Shown piece after piece: positions 7,818 to 16,647 of a stretch of DNA of 64,000 bases. The translations under genes and the position numbers were made by a program. This DNA is from DAITQM01 sp036832975 (GTDB lineage Bacteria > Pseudomonadota > Gammaproteobacteria > Xanthomonadales > Wenzhouxiangellaceae): contig DAITQM010000010.1 of assembly GCA_036832975.1 (NCBI GenBank), positions 1-64,000 of the forward strand. Reading direction: 5' to 3'. Positions within the stretch are counted from its first letter, which is position 1; each line of letters begins with the position of its first letter. The notes below the pieces were generated by a model that had not been told where the DNA came from, ran no database searches, and saw only the letters and a list, made by a program, of their open reading frames with translations.

Positions 7818-9536
7818 TCAATCTCCAAAACCGTCGGCGAACAGTACATCGTGGGAGCCGGTCAAGGCCACGAAATGCGGGTTACCCTGCGCGTTTGATG
7901 GCACGCGCAGGCGCGCCTTGCGCACGCCGGGAGCCGAGGCGGTAAAAGTCACTTCGGTGCTGCAGGACTCTCCAGGCGATAGCTGCTGGCCGCTACACGT
8001 GTCCATCGTGATGGCGTAGTCAGAATAAGCTGCACCATCTAATAACAACATGCCGAGCGCAACGGCACCGGTTCCGATGTTCTCGATGGACACTATCTGC
8101 GGCACTGTTGGCTGACCCAGAGGTTGATCCCCAAAGTCCAACTCGAGGGGTGTCGTCAGTAGTTCAAAGGTATTTTCGGGTATCTCGCAAAAGGTCACCG
8201 ATCCGTCGCCGATGTTGGTAGCTGTGCTCGATGTGTCGAACATCTCAACCGCGAAAAAAGAACTGCCACCGCCACCACCGCCACCGCCACCATCCTCGCT
8301 GGCGCCTCCACCTCCACCAGCGTAGCCACCACCACCACCTCCACCGTCTATTATGAAGCCACCACCGCTGCTTGCGGACGCCCCTCCACCCCCCCCCCCA
8401 ACCCCCAAAAAAACCCCAAAAAAACCACAAACCACCCCCCACCCCCCCCCCCACCACCCAACAAAACAAAAAAAAACAAAAANNNNNNNNNNGTCTATTA
8501 TGAAGCCACCACCGCTGCTTGCGGACGCCCCTCCACCCCCGCCGACGCCACCATCTCTTCCGTAGTCTCCACCGACACCACCGGCACCCCCACCGACCGC
8601 GGCGCTGCCTCCACTGGCAGTCGTGTTTCCACCGTTGCCACCAGCTCCGCCGCCGCCGCCTCCACTGGGACCAGACCCATTGATGCCGTTGGCTTCCACC
8701 CCAGCGCCACCACCCCAGCCCCCGTTGAAAACATTTCCTTGGCCACCGACGCCTCCGGCACCATTGGCCCTTCCACCGCCACCGCTCCCCACATTTATGC
8801 CAGTACTCCCGCCGTCGAGCGTACCTCCCTCTCCTCCATCGCGACCAAAACCGCTCCCGCCGCCCCCACCGCCCCCGCCGCCCCCGCCAGCAACCACCAG
8901 CAGGTTCCCGAGTGTGATCGAAAAGGCGTCGTTTGTCGTACCTAGGCCCACAAAACTTCCACCGCCCCCTCCACCTGCAACCCATTCGCCTCCGGATGTG
9001 CCGACGAGAAGTCGTAAGTTGTCCCCTGCGGTCACGACCAACGTTCCGGTCAGCACAGCCCCCCAGCCACCTCTGCCGCCGCCAGTCTCGAGACTTTGGC
9101 CACCTTCGCCACCCGCAACGATCATCCGCAATCTCTCGATTCCCGCCGGAACTGTATAGTCGTAAATCGCCCCTGCAGAGAACGTAACCGCGTCCTCCCC
9201 TGGCTCACATGCTTCCTGCGCAAACGCCGGAACTGCCAAGAGCGCAGTGAAAGCGGAAAAAGTTAGAAGTGCTATGCACCCATCAGTGCCGAAGTTGCGC
9301 TGAGTGCGGCGATACCCGGAATGGACTGACGCCGCGCTGCCGGCCAGCACCACTCTCACTGCTAACAGCATTGCGCCTATCCCCCGTACCCATGTTATCA
9401 GTACAAACGGCGCGAGCTGCATCGCAGAAACAAAATCTGTCTGTGTGCGTGTCTGCATATAGCTTGAACGCAGGTTTGTTCTATATCCGCACATTACAAG
9501 CATTCCGTATACAATGCGAAATTTCATGACATTCAC
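7818..9536 (-). CDS. Exported glycine-rich protein with choice-of-anchor D domain, interrupted by an assembly gap
   Basis: The open frame spans an N gap (8483-8492). A hydrophobic signal segment ending in VPAFAQ lies about 100 residues into the frame, so the true start is probably well downstream of 9536; no good ATG was found near the signal. The mature part begins with a beta-rich segment, then a very long Gly/Ser tract dense in GGGG runs. A C-terminal beta-sandwich follows (LDFGDQPLGQP...VSIENIGTGAV, with a paired Cys region), like the ASH/choice-of-anchor D domains of bacterial surface proteins. It ends in DVLFADGFGD, resembling the tail of the FG-GAP protein at 20936. It is likely secreted or surface exposed. 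The stretch around the gap is unreliable. Confidence 0.65.
   Translation of the reverse strand: MNVMKFRIVYGMLVMCGYRTNLRSSYMQTRTQTDFVSAMQLAPFVLITWVRGIGAMLLAVRVVLAGSAASVHSGYRRTQRNFGTDGCIALLTFSAFTALLAVPAFAQEACEPGEDAVTFSAGAIYDYTVPAGIERLRMIVAGGEGGQSLETGGGRGGWGAVLTGTLVVTAGDNLRLLVGTSGGEWVAGGGGGGSFVGLGTTNDAFSITLGNLLVVAGGGGGGGGGGGSGFGRDGGEGGTLDGGSTGINVGSGGGGRANGAGGVGGQGNVFNGGWGGGAGVEANGINGSGPSGGGGGGAGGNGGNTTASGGSAAVGGGAGGVGGDYGRDGGVGGGGGASASSGGGFIIDXXXXFVFFCFVGWWGGGWGVVCGFFGVFLGVGGGGGGASASSGGGFIIDGGGGGGGYAGGGGGASEDGGGGGGGGGSSFFAVEMFDTSSTATNIGDGSVTFCEIPENTFELLTTPLELDFGDQPLGQPTVPQIVSIENIGTGAVALGMLLLDGAAYSDYAITMDTCSGQQLSPGESCSTEVTFTASAPGVRKARLRVPSNAQGNPHFVALTGSHDVLFADGFGD
8381..8492. other. Assembly gap with artefactual low-complexity flank
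   Basis: Ten Ns at 8483-8492 follow about 90 bases made almost only of C and A runs. The sequence starting GTCTATTATGAAGCCACCAC occurs both before the low-complexity stretch (from 8347) and again directly after the Ns (from 8493). This is what unmerged contig ends look like: the true sequence probably has that segment once, and the C/A runs are read-end noise. Confidence 0.8.
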
Positions 9537-9599
9537 CCATCGAGTAAAAATTCAACACGTATTTCAACAATGCGTCCACCGGGCTTTCCTCTGCGGCAT

Positions 9600-10090
9600 C
9601 GACAAAACGCCATTCCTATGTCACCTGCAACCGCAGGAAAGTGGTTTCCACCATATGGTCGGCCGGGTCGGGGTCACGGATCACCCTAAAGGCGCCACCG
9701 ATGTTCGCGTTAATGGCGCCACCTGAACCGGCGATTTTCACGCTTCAAACGGGGTGATTATTTCCTGGTTTCGGGCTCCTTTTCAAGCCGGCTTTTGGGG
9801 TCGCTCTTGAGCGGTCTCGGCGCGCGGTAGCTTTTGCCGTCCAGAACCAGCCGGTAGGCACTGTGGCGCAGCCGGTCCAGGATCGAGGCGGCCAGTAATT
9901 TGTTCGGGAACGGCTCGCCCCATTCGCCGAAGTCGAGGTTGGAGGTCACGATGGTCGCGCTCGGCGATCAGGTCGTGGAAGTCCTCGTCCTGGCCGGGCT
10001 TGAGCGGTTTGAGGCCGAAGTCGTCGATGATCAGCAGCGGCACGCGGATCAGTGTTTGGAGCTTGCGGGAGCTGTGACAGGTGGTTGTGT
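9600..10090. mobile_element. Remnant of an IS21-like insertion sequence
   Basis: This covers the degenerate istB and about 150 bases of adjacent non-coding DNA with a short direct repeat (GGCGCCACC near 9690 and 9714). No intact terminal inverted repeats or target duplication could be identified, and no istA is present. The remnant abuts the first rhs fragment and may mark the left border of the island. Confidence 0.5.
9758..10043 (-). pseudogene. istB: IS21-family IstB ATPase remnant
   Basis: Two frames together give the C-terminal half of IstB, the AAA+ helper ATPase of IS21 elements. The upstream part reads PLLIIDDFGLKPL (Walker B) through HDLIAER. The downstream part reads TSNLDFGEWGEPF (sensor-like motif) through LDRLRHSAYRLVLDGKSYR. 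They are out of frame with each other at about 9950, where a short deletion next to a GAGCGC repeat explains the shift. The N-terminal half and the transposase istA are absent. Similarity continues weakly upstream to about 10085, where it runs into the rhs fragment. The 9600-9757 stretch, with GGCGCCACC repeated, is probably the non-coding end of the same element. Confidence 0.75.
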
Positions 10091-10223
10091 GGTTGCCTGG
10101 GCCACGTGCGCCACAGGACAGTTGGGATTGACGGGGCGCGAGCAGGATTCATGGAGTCACCCGTTCAGGTTGCCGGCCCGACAGGGCGGGGTAGAGTGGG
10201 TTGCGGCCGGTGGGCCGGGTCAC

Positions 10224-11351
10224 GGCTTTACCGGGCACGAGATGGTCGATGCGGTGGGGATTATCCATATGGGTGGGCGGATCTACGATCCGAGGCTCGG
10301 GAGATTTCTCCAGGCCGATCCGTTTGTGCAGGCGCCGGATAACAGCCAGAATCTGAATCGGTATTCGTATGTGCTGAATAATCCGCTGTCGTTCACCGAT
10401 CCGACGGGGTTCTTTTTTGGCGGGTTGTTTAAGGGCATTTTCAAAAACGCAGTGAACCTACTGCAGTTCAAGATCGGCGTATTTTTAAGAAATCTATTGC
10501 CCGATACACTTGCAAACAATCCCTTTATCCGCTTTGCAATACAATATACTGTGCAATTGGTATCGGGCGCGGTACAGAGCGCGTTCAACAAGAACCCGTT
10601 GCAATTCGCGAGCCTTTCGTCGAATAGTGCAGGAATCGGTCTTGACCCGCGTGCGTTTCGTATCATCGAGGGTCCGCGCGATGATGACCCGCTGGACAGC
10701 CAGATAGTCAATCAACGCGATCGCACCCGTGTGGCCGTGCTTGGCGGAACGGCCTCGGAGATTACAGGGAATAAATTCGCAAATGGGGGCGACACTGAAG
10801 CGTTTGCTTTTGCGGAAGGTATTCTTAAGTTCATCGGCACTACGCTGGGTGATGCTGGAATAGAGCGTGGAAGACAGGATGCACTTGTCCGGCAGTTAGA
10901 TCCGTTTGATAACGCCGGAAGATCAGCGATCAAAGAAGCCTCTCGTGCTAGAACGCCATTCCTAGTTCGTGACTTTATTGAAACTGCGCGTCCAGGTACC
11001 GACGCGCGGCCAGGTTCTATTGGCAGTACGAACAAACCCAACGCAGGATTTAGCCGAGCGGGCACTGTTTTCCGAGCTATCGGCAAAGCATCGGTTGTCT
11101 TCTCATTGACAGTCGATGCTACAAGAGTATTCACGTCAAGTGATCGCGCGAGAACCCTTTTTCAAGTTAGTGTGGGAACACTGGGCGCTATAGGAGGCGG
11201 AGCACTCAGTGCGTTCGGCGGTTCTTTTGTAACGCCAATTGCCGGAACGATTGCAGGAGGCATCGCTGGTTCGGCTCTGGGAGGCGCAGCAGGCGAAGCC
11301 ATTGGTGGTCGAATATTCGATGCCATATTCAGAAGAGAAGATGAGTTTTAA
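10224..11351 (+). pseudogene. Rhs fragment: core end plus glycine-zipper C-terminal domain
   Basis: This begins abruptly with the end of the Rhs core (GFTGHEMVDAVG, then GGRIYDPRLGRFLQADPF, then LNRYSYVLNNPLS) and has no start codon or YD repeats of its own. The frame is open upstream only through antisense istB. After the core comes a pre-toxin region ending GGTASEITGNKFANG, shared almost base for base with the copy at 13625. It then diverges into a private C-terminal domain of about 190 residues. The last 60 residues are rich in GxxxG and small residues (for example GTIAGGIAGSALGGAAGEAI), as in membrane-inserting glycine-zipper segments. I infer an orphan Rhs toxin tip, possibly pore-forming. 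The gene overlapping its end is the likely immunity gene. Confidence 0.8.
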
Positions 11352-11730
11352 GATGCTTTTAAAATCACTTGTTTTTAATACAATCAGGCGTCTTGCGCGC
11401 GAGCATAAGTATGGCCCATGGTCCATAGAAGTATCGGATATTGAAGCGATTCTTCTAAAACATGGTCGTTGCAGTGATTCCATTCGTTGGCGTGATGTCG
11501 ACAAGATCACAGCATATAAAGCGGACCGATTTACTTGGGACCCGATAGTTGTGGTTCTATGGCACGGTGACAAAGGTGTGCCATTTGAGGAGCTAATACC
11601 CGGATATGGAGATTTTCTCAAAAAAGTCCAGGAACTTTGGCCACAGATAGATCCAGGATGGATCTCAAGAGTAAATAAAGGCGCTTTTGTGCCAAATCCA
11701 GAAGTACTATGGCGACGCGCTGCGGAATAG
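11341..11730 (+). CDS. Putative immunity protein for the upstream Rhs C-terminus
   Basis: 129 residues from the ATG at 11341, which lies inside the last codons of the rhs fragment (its stop is 11349-11351). This is the usual arrangement of Rhs toxin and immunity genes. A purine-rich AGAAGAGAAG stretch just upstream can serve as ribosome binding site. The protein is soluble-looking with no signal peptide; it has a basic N-terminal helix and several tryptophans in its second half. The longer frame back to 11239 is only the antisense-free extension within rhs. The assignment rests on position, not on a recognised family. Confidence 0.6.
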   Translation: MSFKMLLKSLVFNTIRRLAREHKYGPWSIEVSDIEAILLKHGRCSDSIRWRDVDKITAYKADRFTWDPIVVVLWHGDKGVPFEELIPGYGDFLKKVQELWPQIDPGWISRVNKGAFVPNPEVLWRRAAE

Positions 11731-11767
11731 CGACCGGGAATTCGGACGCGGGTTAGGCCTTGCAGGG

Positions 11768-12196
11768 TCAAGTCTTGCTTTTTGCATTGATCCGCGTGAC
11801 CGCCTGGGCCGCGGTCAGGATCGGGATGCCCTGGTAGCTTTTCAGCTCAAGCAGGTCGCCGTCGCCCGAGACGATGGCGTCGGCCTGGGCTTTGATCGCG
11901 CAGGCGAGCACGGCATCGTCGTCGGGATCGCGCGACACCGGCTGCGGCAGGGCGGGCGCCTCGATTACCTGGGCGATGCGGGCGTAGTCCTCGACCAACT
12001 CGCGGGCCGACAGCTTCGCCCGTTGGATCGGCTTGGCAAACTTGTCGCGTGCGCTCACCTCGGCCAGCTCCGCGAGCAAAGTGGGGCTGGTGACGAGCGT
12101 GATCTTTTGATGGCGGCCGGCGTCCAACACCCGGCGCGGCGTGCCCGGCCACAGCAGGCCGGAGACCACGGTGTTGGTGTCAGCGACGATCCGCAT
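11768..12196 (-). CDS. PIN-domain toxin of a type II toxin-antitoxin system
   Basis: 142 residues, a full-length PIN domain of the COG1569 type. The acidic metal-binding residues are visible: ADTN at the start (Asp5), LLAELAEV (Glu near 43), DPDDDAVLACA (Asp near 90) and VSGDGDLLEL (Asp near 110). PIN toxins are Mg-dependent endoribonucleases that cut RNA when not bound by antitoxin. The first 17 bases overlap the antitoxin gene (12180-12196), indicating coupled translation. It is the third gene of a minus-strand operon with an XRE regulator and a small antitoxin. It appears intact, unlike the truncated toxins at 7426 and 29012. Confidence 0.88.
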   Translation of the reverse strand: MRIVADTNTVVSGLLWPGTPRRVLDAGRHQKITLVTSPTLLAELAEVSARDKFAKPIQRAKLSARELVEDYARIAQVIEAPALPQPVSRDPDDDAVLACAIKAQADAIVSGDGDLLELKSYQGIPILTAAQAVTRINAKSKT

Positions 12197-12434
12197 GGCG
12201 CGCGCGCCGTGCGGCGCGCGCCGCCTGGATCTCCGCCTGCACTTCCTCGGCCGTCATCGGCGGCAGGTTGAGGGCGTCGAGCTTGGCCATCGCCTCGCCC
12301 AGCCGCCGGCTCGCGGCCGCGCGCGCCTGGTCGTCGCGGTCCTTGAGGAAATCCACGAAGTCCTCGACCTCGGCCAGCCGTTGCGGCGGCAGGTCCTTGA
12401 GCTTCTTGAACAGCACGTCCGGATTGGCACTCAT
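12180..12434 (-). CDS. Antitoxin of the PIN toxin module
   Basis: 84 residues, highly charged, beginning NPDVLFKKLKDLPPQRLAEV and followed by VEDFVDFLKDR, as in DUF2281-like antitoxins that pair with PIN toxins. The C-terminal arginine/alanine-rich helix would bind the toxin. It overlaps the toxin gene downstream by 17 bases and the XRE gene upstream by ATGA (12431-12434). It has no DNA-binding domain that I can see, so the XRE protein upstream probably does the repression. Confidence 0.8.
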   Translation of the reverse strand: MSANPDVLFKKLKDLPPQRLAEVEDFVDFLKDRDDQARAAASRRLGEAMAKLDALNLPPMTAEEVQAEIQAARAARRARHADRR

Positions 12435-12838
12435 GGGGTCATCCTCGCTGAGCCGCCCTGCTGCAGGGCCGTATCCAGCATCTGCATGATGAAGCGCTGT
12501 TGGGCCTTGGGCAGCTTGGTGATGCGCTCAAGCTGCTGCTGAATCTTGGGCGCCGGCCCGCGCTTGCCGGGTTTGGCGTCTTCGCCGAGTAACGCTTCGA
12601 CGGCCACGCCCAAGTGCCGGGCCAGGATCGGCAAGGTGGACACCGGCACGCGCCGGCGGCCGACCTCGTAGGAATTCACGGTCTGCTGGGAGACGCCCAG
12701 CCACTCGGCCATCTGCGTCTGGGTGATGCCCTGGGCCTTGCGCCGCTCGGCGATGCGTCCGCCCAGCTGCACGAAAAACGCCCGTTCGTCGGTGCTGATC
12801 GCCATCGGCTCGATGTGGGATGAAATAACTTGGCCCAT
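12431..12838 (-). CDS. XRE-family helix-turn-helix regulator
   Basis: 135 residues. A Cro/C1-type helix-turn-helix spans about residues 27-82, with GITQTQMAEWLGVSQQTVNS as the recognition region and YEVGRRRVPVSTL after it. The C-terminal part is a basic helix that may dimerise. It is the first gene of the operon XRE-antitoxin-PIN and overlaps the antitoxin by 4 bases. I take the ATG at 12838 (AAGG just before it); an internal ATG at residue 12 is possible. The direct repeats at 12875-12899 are the likely operator for autorepression. Confidence 0.85.
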   Translation of the reverse strand: MGQVISSHIEPMAISTDERAFFVQLGGRIAERRKAQGITQTQMAEWLGVSQQTVNSYEVGRRRVPVSTLPILARHLGVAVEALLGEDAKPGKRGPAPKIQQQLERITKLPKAQQRFIMQMLDTALQQGGSARMTP

Positions 12839-12874
12839 ACCTTAATCCCCGTTTTCCGAAGTGCGGTTGACGAC

Positions 12875-12899
12875 ACTCCGAAACGAAGTATACTCCGAA
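12875..12899. promoter_or_regulatory. Probable operator of the XRE/antitoxin/PIN operon
   Basis: ACTCCGAA occurs twice, at 12875-12882 and 12892-12899, 17 bases apart start to start. Between and overlapping them lies CGAAGTATACTCCG, a 14-base palindrome with one mismatched pair. It sits 37 bases before the XRE start and about 50 bases before the divergent primase-like gene, so one bound regulator could control both. This is inferred from pattern and position only. Confidence 0.5.
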
Positions 12900-12951
12900 T
12901 AGAGTTATTTCGCCCCCAAGGGGCTTGACACGGTTTTGGAGGAGTCCGGTT

Positions 12952-13624
12952 ATGGCGCGCATCCCGGAGCACGAGGTCGAGCGGTTGAAACGCGAGGTCA
13001 GCCTGGTGCGGCTGGTCGCGGTGGCCGGGATTGAGCTTAAAAAACACGGCGGGGCGAATCTCGTCGGCCGCTGTCCGTTTCACGACGACAAAACCCCCTC
13101 GCTGGTCGTCACCCCGAAGACCAACCTCTGGAACTGTCTGGGTGCCTGTAACGCCGGCGGCAGCGTGATCGACTGGGTGATGCGGTTGCACCGGGTGAGT
13201 TTCAGGGCACGCCTGCGAAATGCTGCTGAAAGACCACCCCGCCCTGATCGCGCCGCTCAATGCCGATGATGCCAGCGTCCGCATGCAAACCCGTCTGGCG
13301 AGGCCGACCGAGCTCAAGCCGCTGCCCAAGGCGGCGCTGCGCTCGGCGGTCAATCCCTTCAATCTTGCCGCCGGCGATCAGGCTCTGCTCAACCAGGTCG
13401 TCGGCTTTTACCACGAAACGCTGAAGCAAAGTCCGGAAGCGCTTGCTTACCTGGACCAGCGCGGTCTGCACGACCCGACGCTGATCGAGCGCTTCCGCCT
13501 GGGCTATGCCAACCACACGCTGGCCTACCGGCTGCCGCCCAAGACGCTCAAGGCCGGAAACGACATGCGCAGCGCCTTGCAGCGGATCGGGCTTTTGCGC
13601 GAGAGCGGCCACGAGCACTTCAAC
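12952..13624 (+). pseudogene. CHC2 zinc-finger primase-like gene, frameshifted and truncated
   Basis: The start ATG at 12952 has GGAGGAG upstream. The first 85 residues carry a CHC2-type zinc finger: CPFHDDKTPSLVV, then C-x3-C in the segment WNCLGACNAGGSVIDWV. At about 13205 an extra G in TTCAGGGCAC shifts the frame. Removing it restores SFRHACEMLLKDHP and a further 135 residues of primase-like sequence (ALAYLDQRGL, FRLGYAN). At 13625 the sequence switches abruptly to rhs, so the catalytic TOPRIM part is lost. Such CHC2 proteins are common on mobile elements. It is divergent from the XRE module and may share its operator. Confidence 0.75.
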
Positions 13625-16283
13625 GACCACCGACGGCGTGCTGGCCGGCACCGCCGACCGGGTATCGATGACCTACGACCGGGCCGGCCGCAAGCTCTCC
13701 ATGAGCGATCCGGACAAAGGCTTCTGGCAATACCGCTATGACGTCCTCGGGCAGTTACAATGCCAGCAAGACGCAAAAGGCCAGTTGACCGTGTACGCTT
13801 ATGATGTTTTGGGACGAGAGACCGAACGGCGGCATTACAGCGGCACGGGCAGCAACAATCTGGCGACCTGCACCAGCACTAAGCCGGTGAACGCTACCTT
13901 CACCTGGACTTACGATAACGCTGCCGGAACCGGCACGACCCGCGGCCAACTGACCGCCGACAGTGCCAACCACAACGGATTTGTCCAAAGCCGGAGCTAC
14001 CAGTACGACGACTTCGGGCGGCTTATCGGGGTGAGCACCAGCATGGACGATCAGACCACCTGGGCGGAAAAAACCACCTATGACGAATTCGGCCGCCTAT
14101 TCCAGCAATTCGATGCGGCCGGGGACGAACTGGGCGCGCCGTTGGGGGTGCGCTACGTATACAATGATGATGGGCATCTGACGGAGCTGCGCGAAGCGGC
14201 CGGGGGCAGCCTGGCCAAGACCTACGTGACTTACAGGGACCAAGACGCCCGCGGCCAGATCAGTCAGACCCGCTACGGCAATGATCAGGTGACCGATCGG
14301 TTGTTCGATGCCCGCACCGGCCTGATCCAGTGGATCGGCACCGGCAGTGCGACCACCCCCGGGGTGCAGAATTTGAGCTACCAGTGGGACTTGATCGGTA
14401 ACCTGAAGCAGCGCCACGACCAGACCCCGGGGCGGGATCAGCGCGAAGATTTCGACTATGACGGCTTGAACCGGTTGGCGACCGTCAAATTCACCGGCCT
14501 CGGGCAGACCAATCCGGTCACCACGCTGAGTCTCGGCTACAACGCCGCCGGCAACATCGCGAGCAAGACCGGGGTGGGGAACTACACCTATGGCACCAAG
14601 CCTACGGCGTGTAACCAGGCCGGCGAAGACACTCCCGGCCCGCACGCGGTGAGCGCAACGACCTCGGGCAGCCTGAGCTACTGCTACGACATAAACGGTA
14701 ACCAGGTACGCGACACCTCGGGTCGAACCTTCACCTACACCGCCTTCGAGCGCCTGTTCCAGGCCACCAAGGGCTCCGACTGGAGCCGGTACTTCTACGC
14801 CCCGGACCTCAACTGGGTCAAACGCGAGACGCAAGGAACCGATGCTGGTAACCCCCTCTCAGAAACCCTGTGGCGGATCGGCAACGTCGAGATCAGCCAG
14901 AAGGGCAATATCCGGGAATTACGCCGCACCATCGGTGGCGAAGTGCAGGTGAGCCACTGGAGTACCAACCCGTTCCCGCAGGCCAAATACCTGCATAAGG
15001 ATCATATTGGTTCCATCGACGCCATCACCGATGACAACGGCCAGGTGGTGGAAGGCATGAGCTTTACCGCCTTTGGTGAGCGGCGCGAGATCGCCAACTG
15101 GACCGTCGGCGAAAGCTTAGTAACGGCCCTGCGTGAGATCACATCCAAAGGCTTTACCGGGCACGAGATGGTCGATGCGGTGGGGATTATCCATATGGGC
15201 GGGCGGATCTACGATCCGAAGCTCGGGAGATTCCTCCAGGCGGACCCCTTTGTCCAGGCGCCGGACAACAGCCAGAATTTGAATCGGTACAGCTATGTGC
15301 TCAATAATCCTCTGAGCTACACTGATCCTAGCGGGTTTTTCTTTGGGAAGCTGTTCAAGCGCATTATCAAACGCGAAGTGAAGCTACTGAAGAAAGCGAT
15401 CGGCGAATTTTTCATCAATCTATTGCCCGATGCACTTGCAAACAATCCCTTTATCCGCTTTGCAATACAACATGCCGTGCAATTTATATCGGGCGCGGTG
15501 CAGAGCGCGTTCAACAAGAACCCGTTGCAATTCACGAGCCTGCCGTCGGATAGTGCAGGAATCGGTCTTGACCCGAGTGCGTTTCGTATCATCGAGGGTC
15601 CGAGGGATGGTGACCTGCTGGACAGCCAGATAGCCGATCAACGCGATCGCACCCGTGTGGCCGTGCTTGGCGGAACGGCTTCGGAGATTACAGGGAATAA
15701 ATTCGCCAATGGGGCGCTGAGCACGGCGTTTGACTTTGCCTTGGGTTTCATCCCTGGCGTAGATTTGGTGCGTGCCCTCACAGACCCCAATGCGACGAAG
15801 CTGGATGTCGCTCTCGGCGTCCTCAGCCTTATTCCTGGCCAGGGAAAACTGGCAGCGTTGGGGATCAAGGGAGCAAAGAAGGTTTTCGACTTTGCAAAAA
15901 TCTTTAGACGTGGAAAGGTTACAAGGGGGAAAACCCTTCGACGTTTTGTGCGGCAGGACGAGTTCTCTCAAATTCAGGGCGCTATTAATTCTGGCGGTGA
16001 TGTACGACTGGGCCGCTTCTTCACTCCGGATGACATCACAGATGCGCGAGTCGCAACTAGTTAACTTGCGTTGCCTGGAACAATTCGGAATCCTATAGTT
16101 GGATTCGTGGATGTTCCGGTAAATGCATTACCGTCACAACCGTTAACGAGATTTGGCCCTCGTTTGACTGAGCCCTTCACCGGGAGCGATTTAGTTAGAT
16201 TGCCAGGCGGTGGTCTGGAAGTCGAGTTCGTAACCAACCCTGTGGTCAGGGGCAGTGCATTACGTTTGGTGCCAACGCCGTGA
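13625..16283 (+). pseudogene. Rhs protein, 5'-truncated, with premature stop in its toxin tip
   Basis: Rhs/YD-repeat protein. YD motifs (YDRAGRKLS, YDVLGQLQ, YDDFGRL) lead to the core end GGRIYDPKLGRFLQADPF, then a pre-toxin region and a variable tip starting at VTRG (15918). There is no proper start: homology to the copy at 18515 begins at 13625, inside the broken primase gene. The frame stops at TAA 16062-16064, but continues open in the same frame to TGA 16281-16283 for another 72 codons (LALPGTIRNP...). There it overlaps the next gene by GTGA. I therefore read the full toxin as ending at 16283 with a nonsense mutation at 16062. Rhs proteins deliver their C-terminal toxin into competitors. 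Confidence 0.85.
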
Positions 16284-16645
16284 TTGAACTCAAATTTTCA
16301 CAGCTTGATGATGGCTCTGTAAGAGTGGACGCTAATGGCAGTTCACGATTTATTGGTAAGCTTGGCGATCTCAAAGCATATTTAGATCTGGCGAGTCAGC
16401 TAACGCATGATTCCATATACCGACTTGGCTTAGTTGCTGTCTTACTTGCTGTGAGGGCGCTCTGGAGTGCAGGAATGGAGCTAAATCGATCTAATATTTT
16501 CAGGACGCTTGATGAATACTATTTTGTATTTCAAGACGAAAGCAAACATGAGGTGCTTGAGCGCGGCCTCGATGATGGTATAGAAGCGGTGAAATCTGAT
16601 TTATCACAATTCGAAGCGGAGGTGTGGCGAAAACTAGTTAGATAG
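16280..16645 (+). CDS. Putative immunity protein for the Rhs toxin at 15918-16283
   Basis: 121 residues starting at GTG 16280, which overlaps the original rhs stop as GTGA. No signal peptide or membrane segment is present. The predicted content is mixed helix and strand, acidic overall. Position and overlap are the hallmarks of an Rhs immunity gene. The gene is intact although its toxin has an internal stop, consistent with continued selection for protection against sister cells. No family was recognised. Confidence 0.65.
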   Translation: MIELKFSQLDDGSVRVDANGSSRFIGKLGDLKAYLDLASQLTHDSIYRLGLVAVLLAVRALWSAGMELNRSNIFRTLDEYYFVFQDESKHEVLERGLDDGIEAVKSDLSQFEAEVWRKLVR

Positions 16646-16647
16646 TT

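Noticed and set aside
8353..9159. Long proline-rich open frames on the plus strand
   Set aside because: They are the antisense of the Gly-rich tract; poly-Pro is the expected mirror of poly-Gly in GC-rich DNA.
16062..16064. Programmed readthrough or selenocysteine/pyrrolysine at the in-frame stop of rhs
   Set aside because: The codon is TAA, which is not used for either amino acid, and no downstream recoding structure is evident; a nonsense mutation is simpler.
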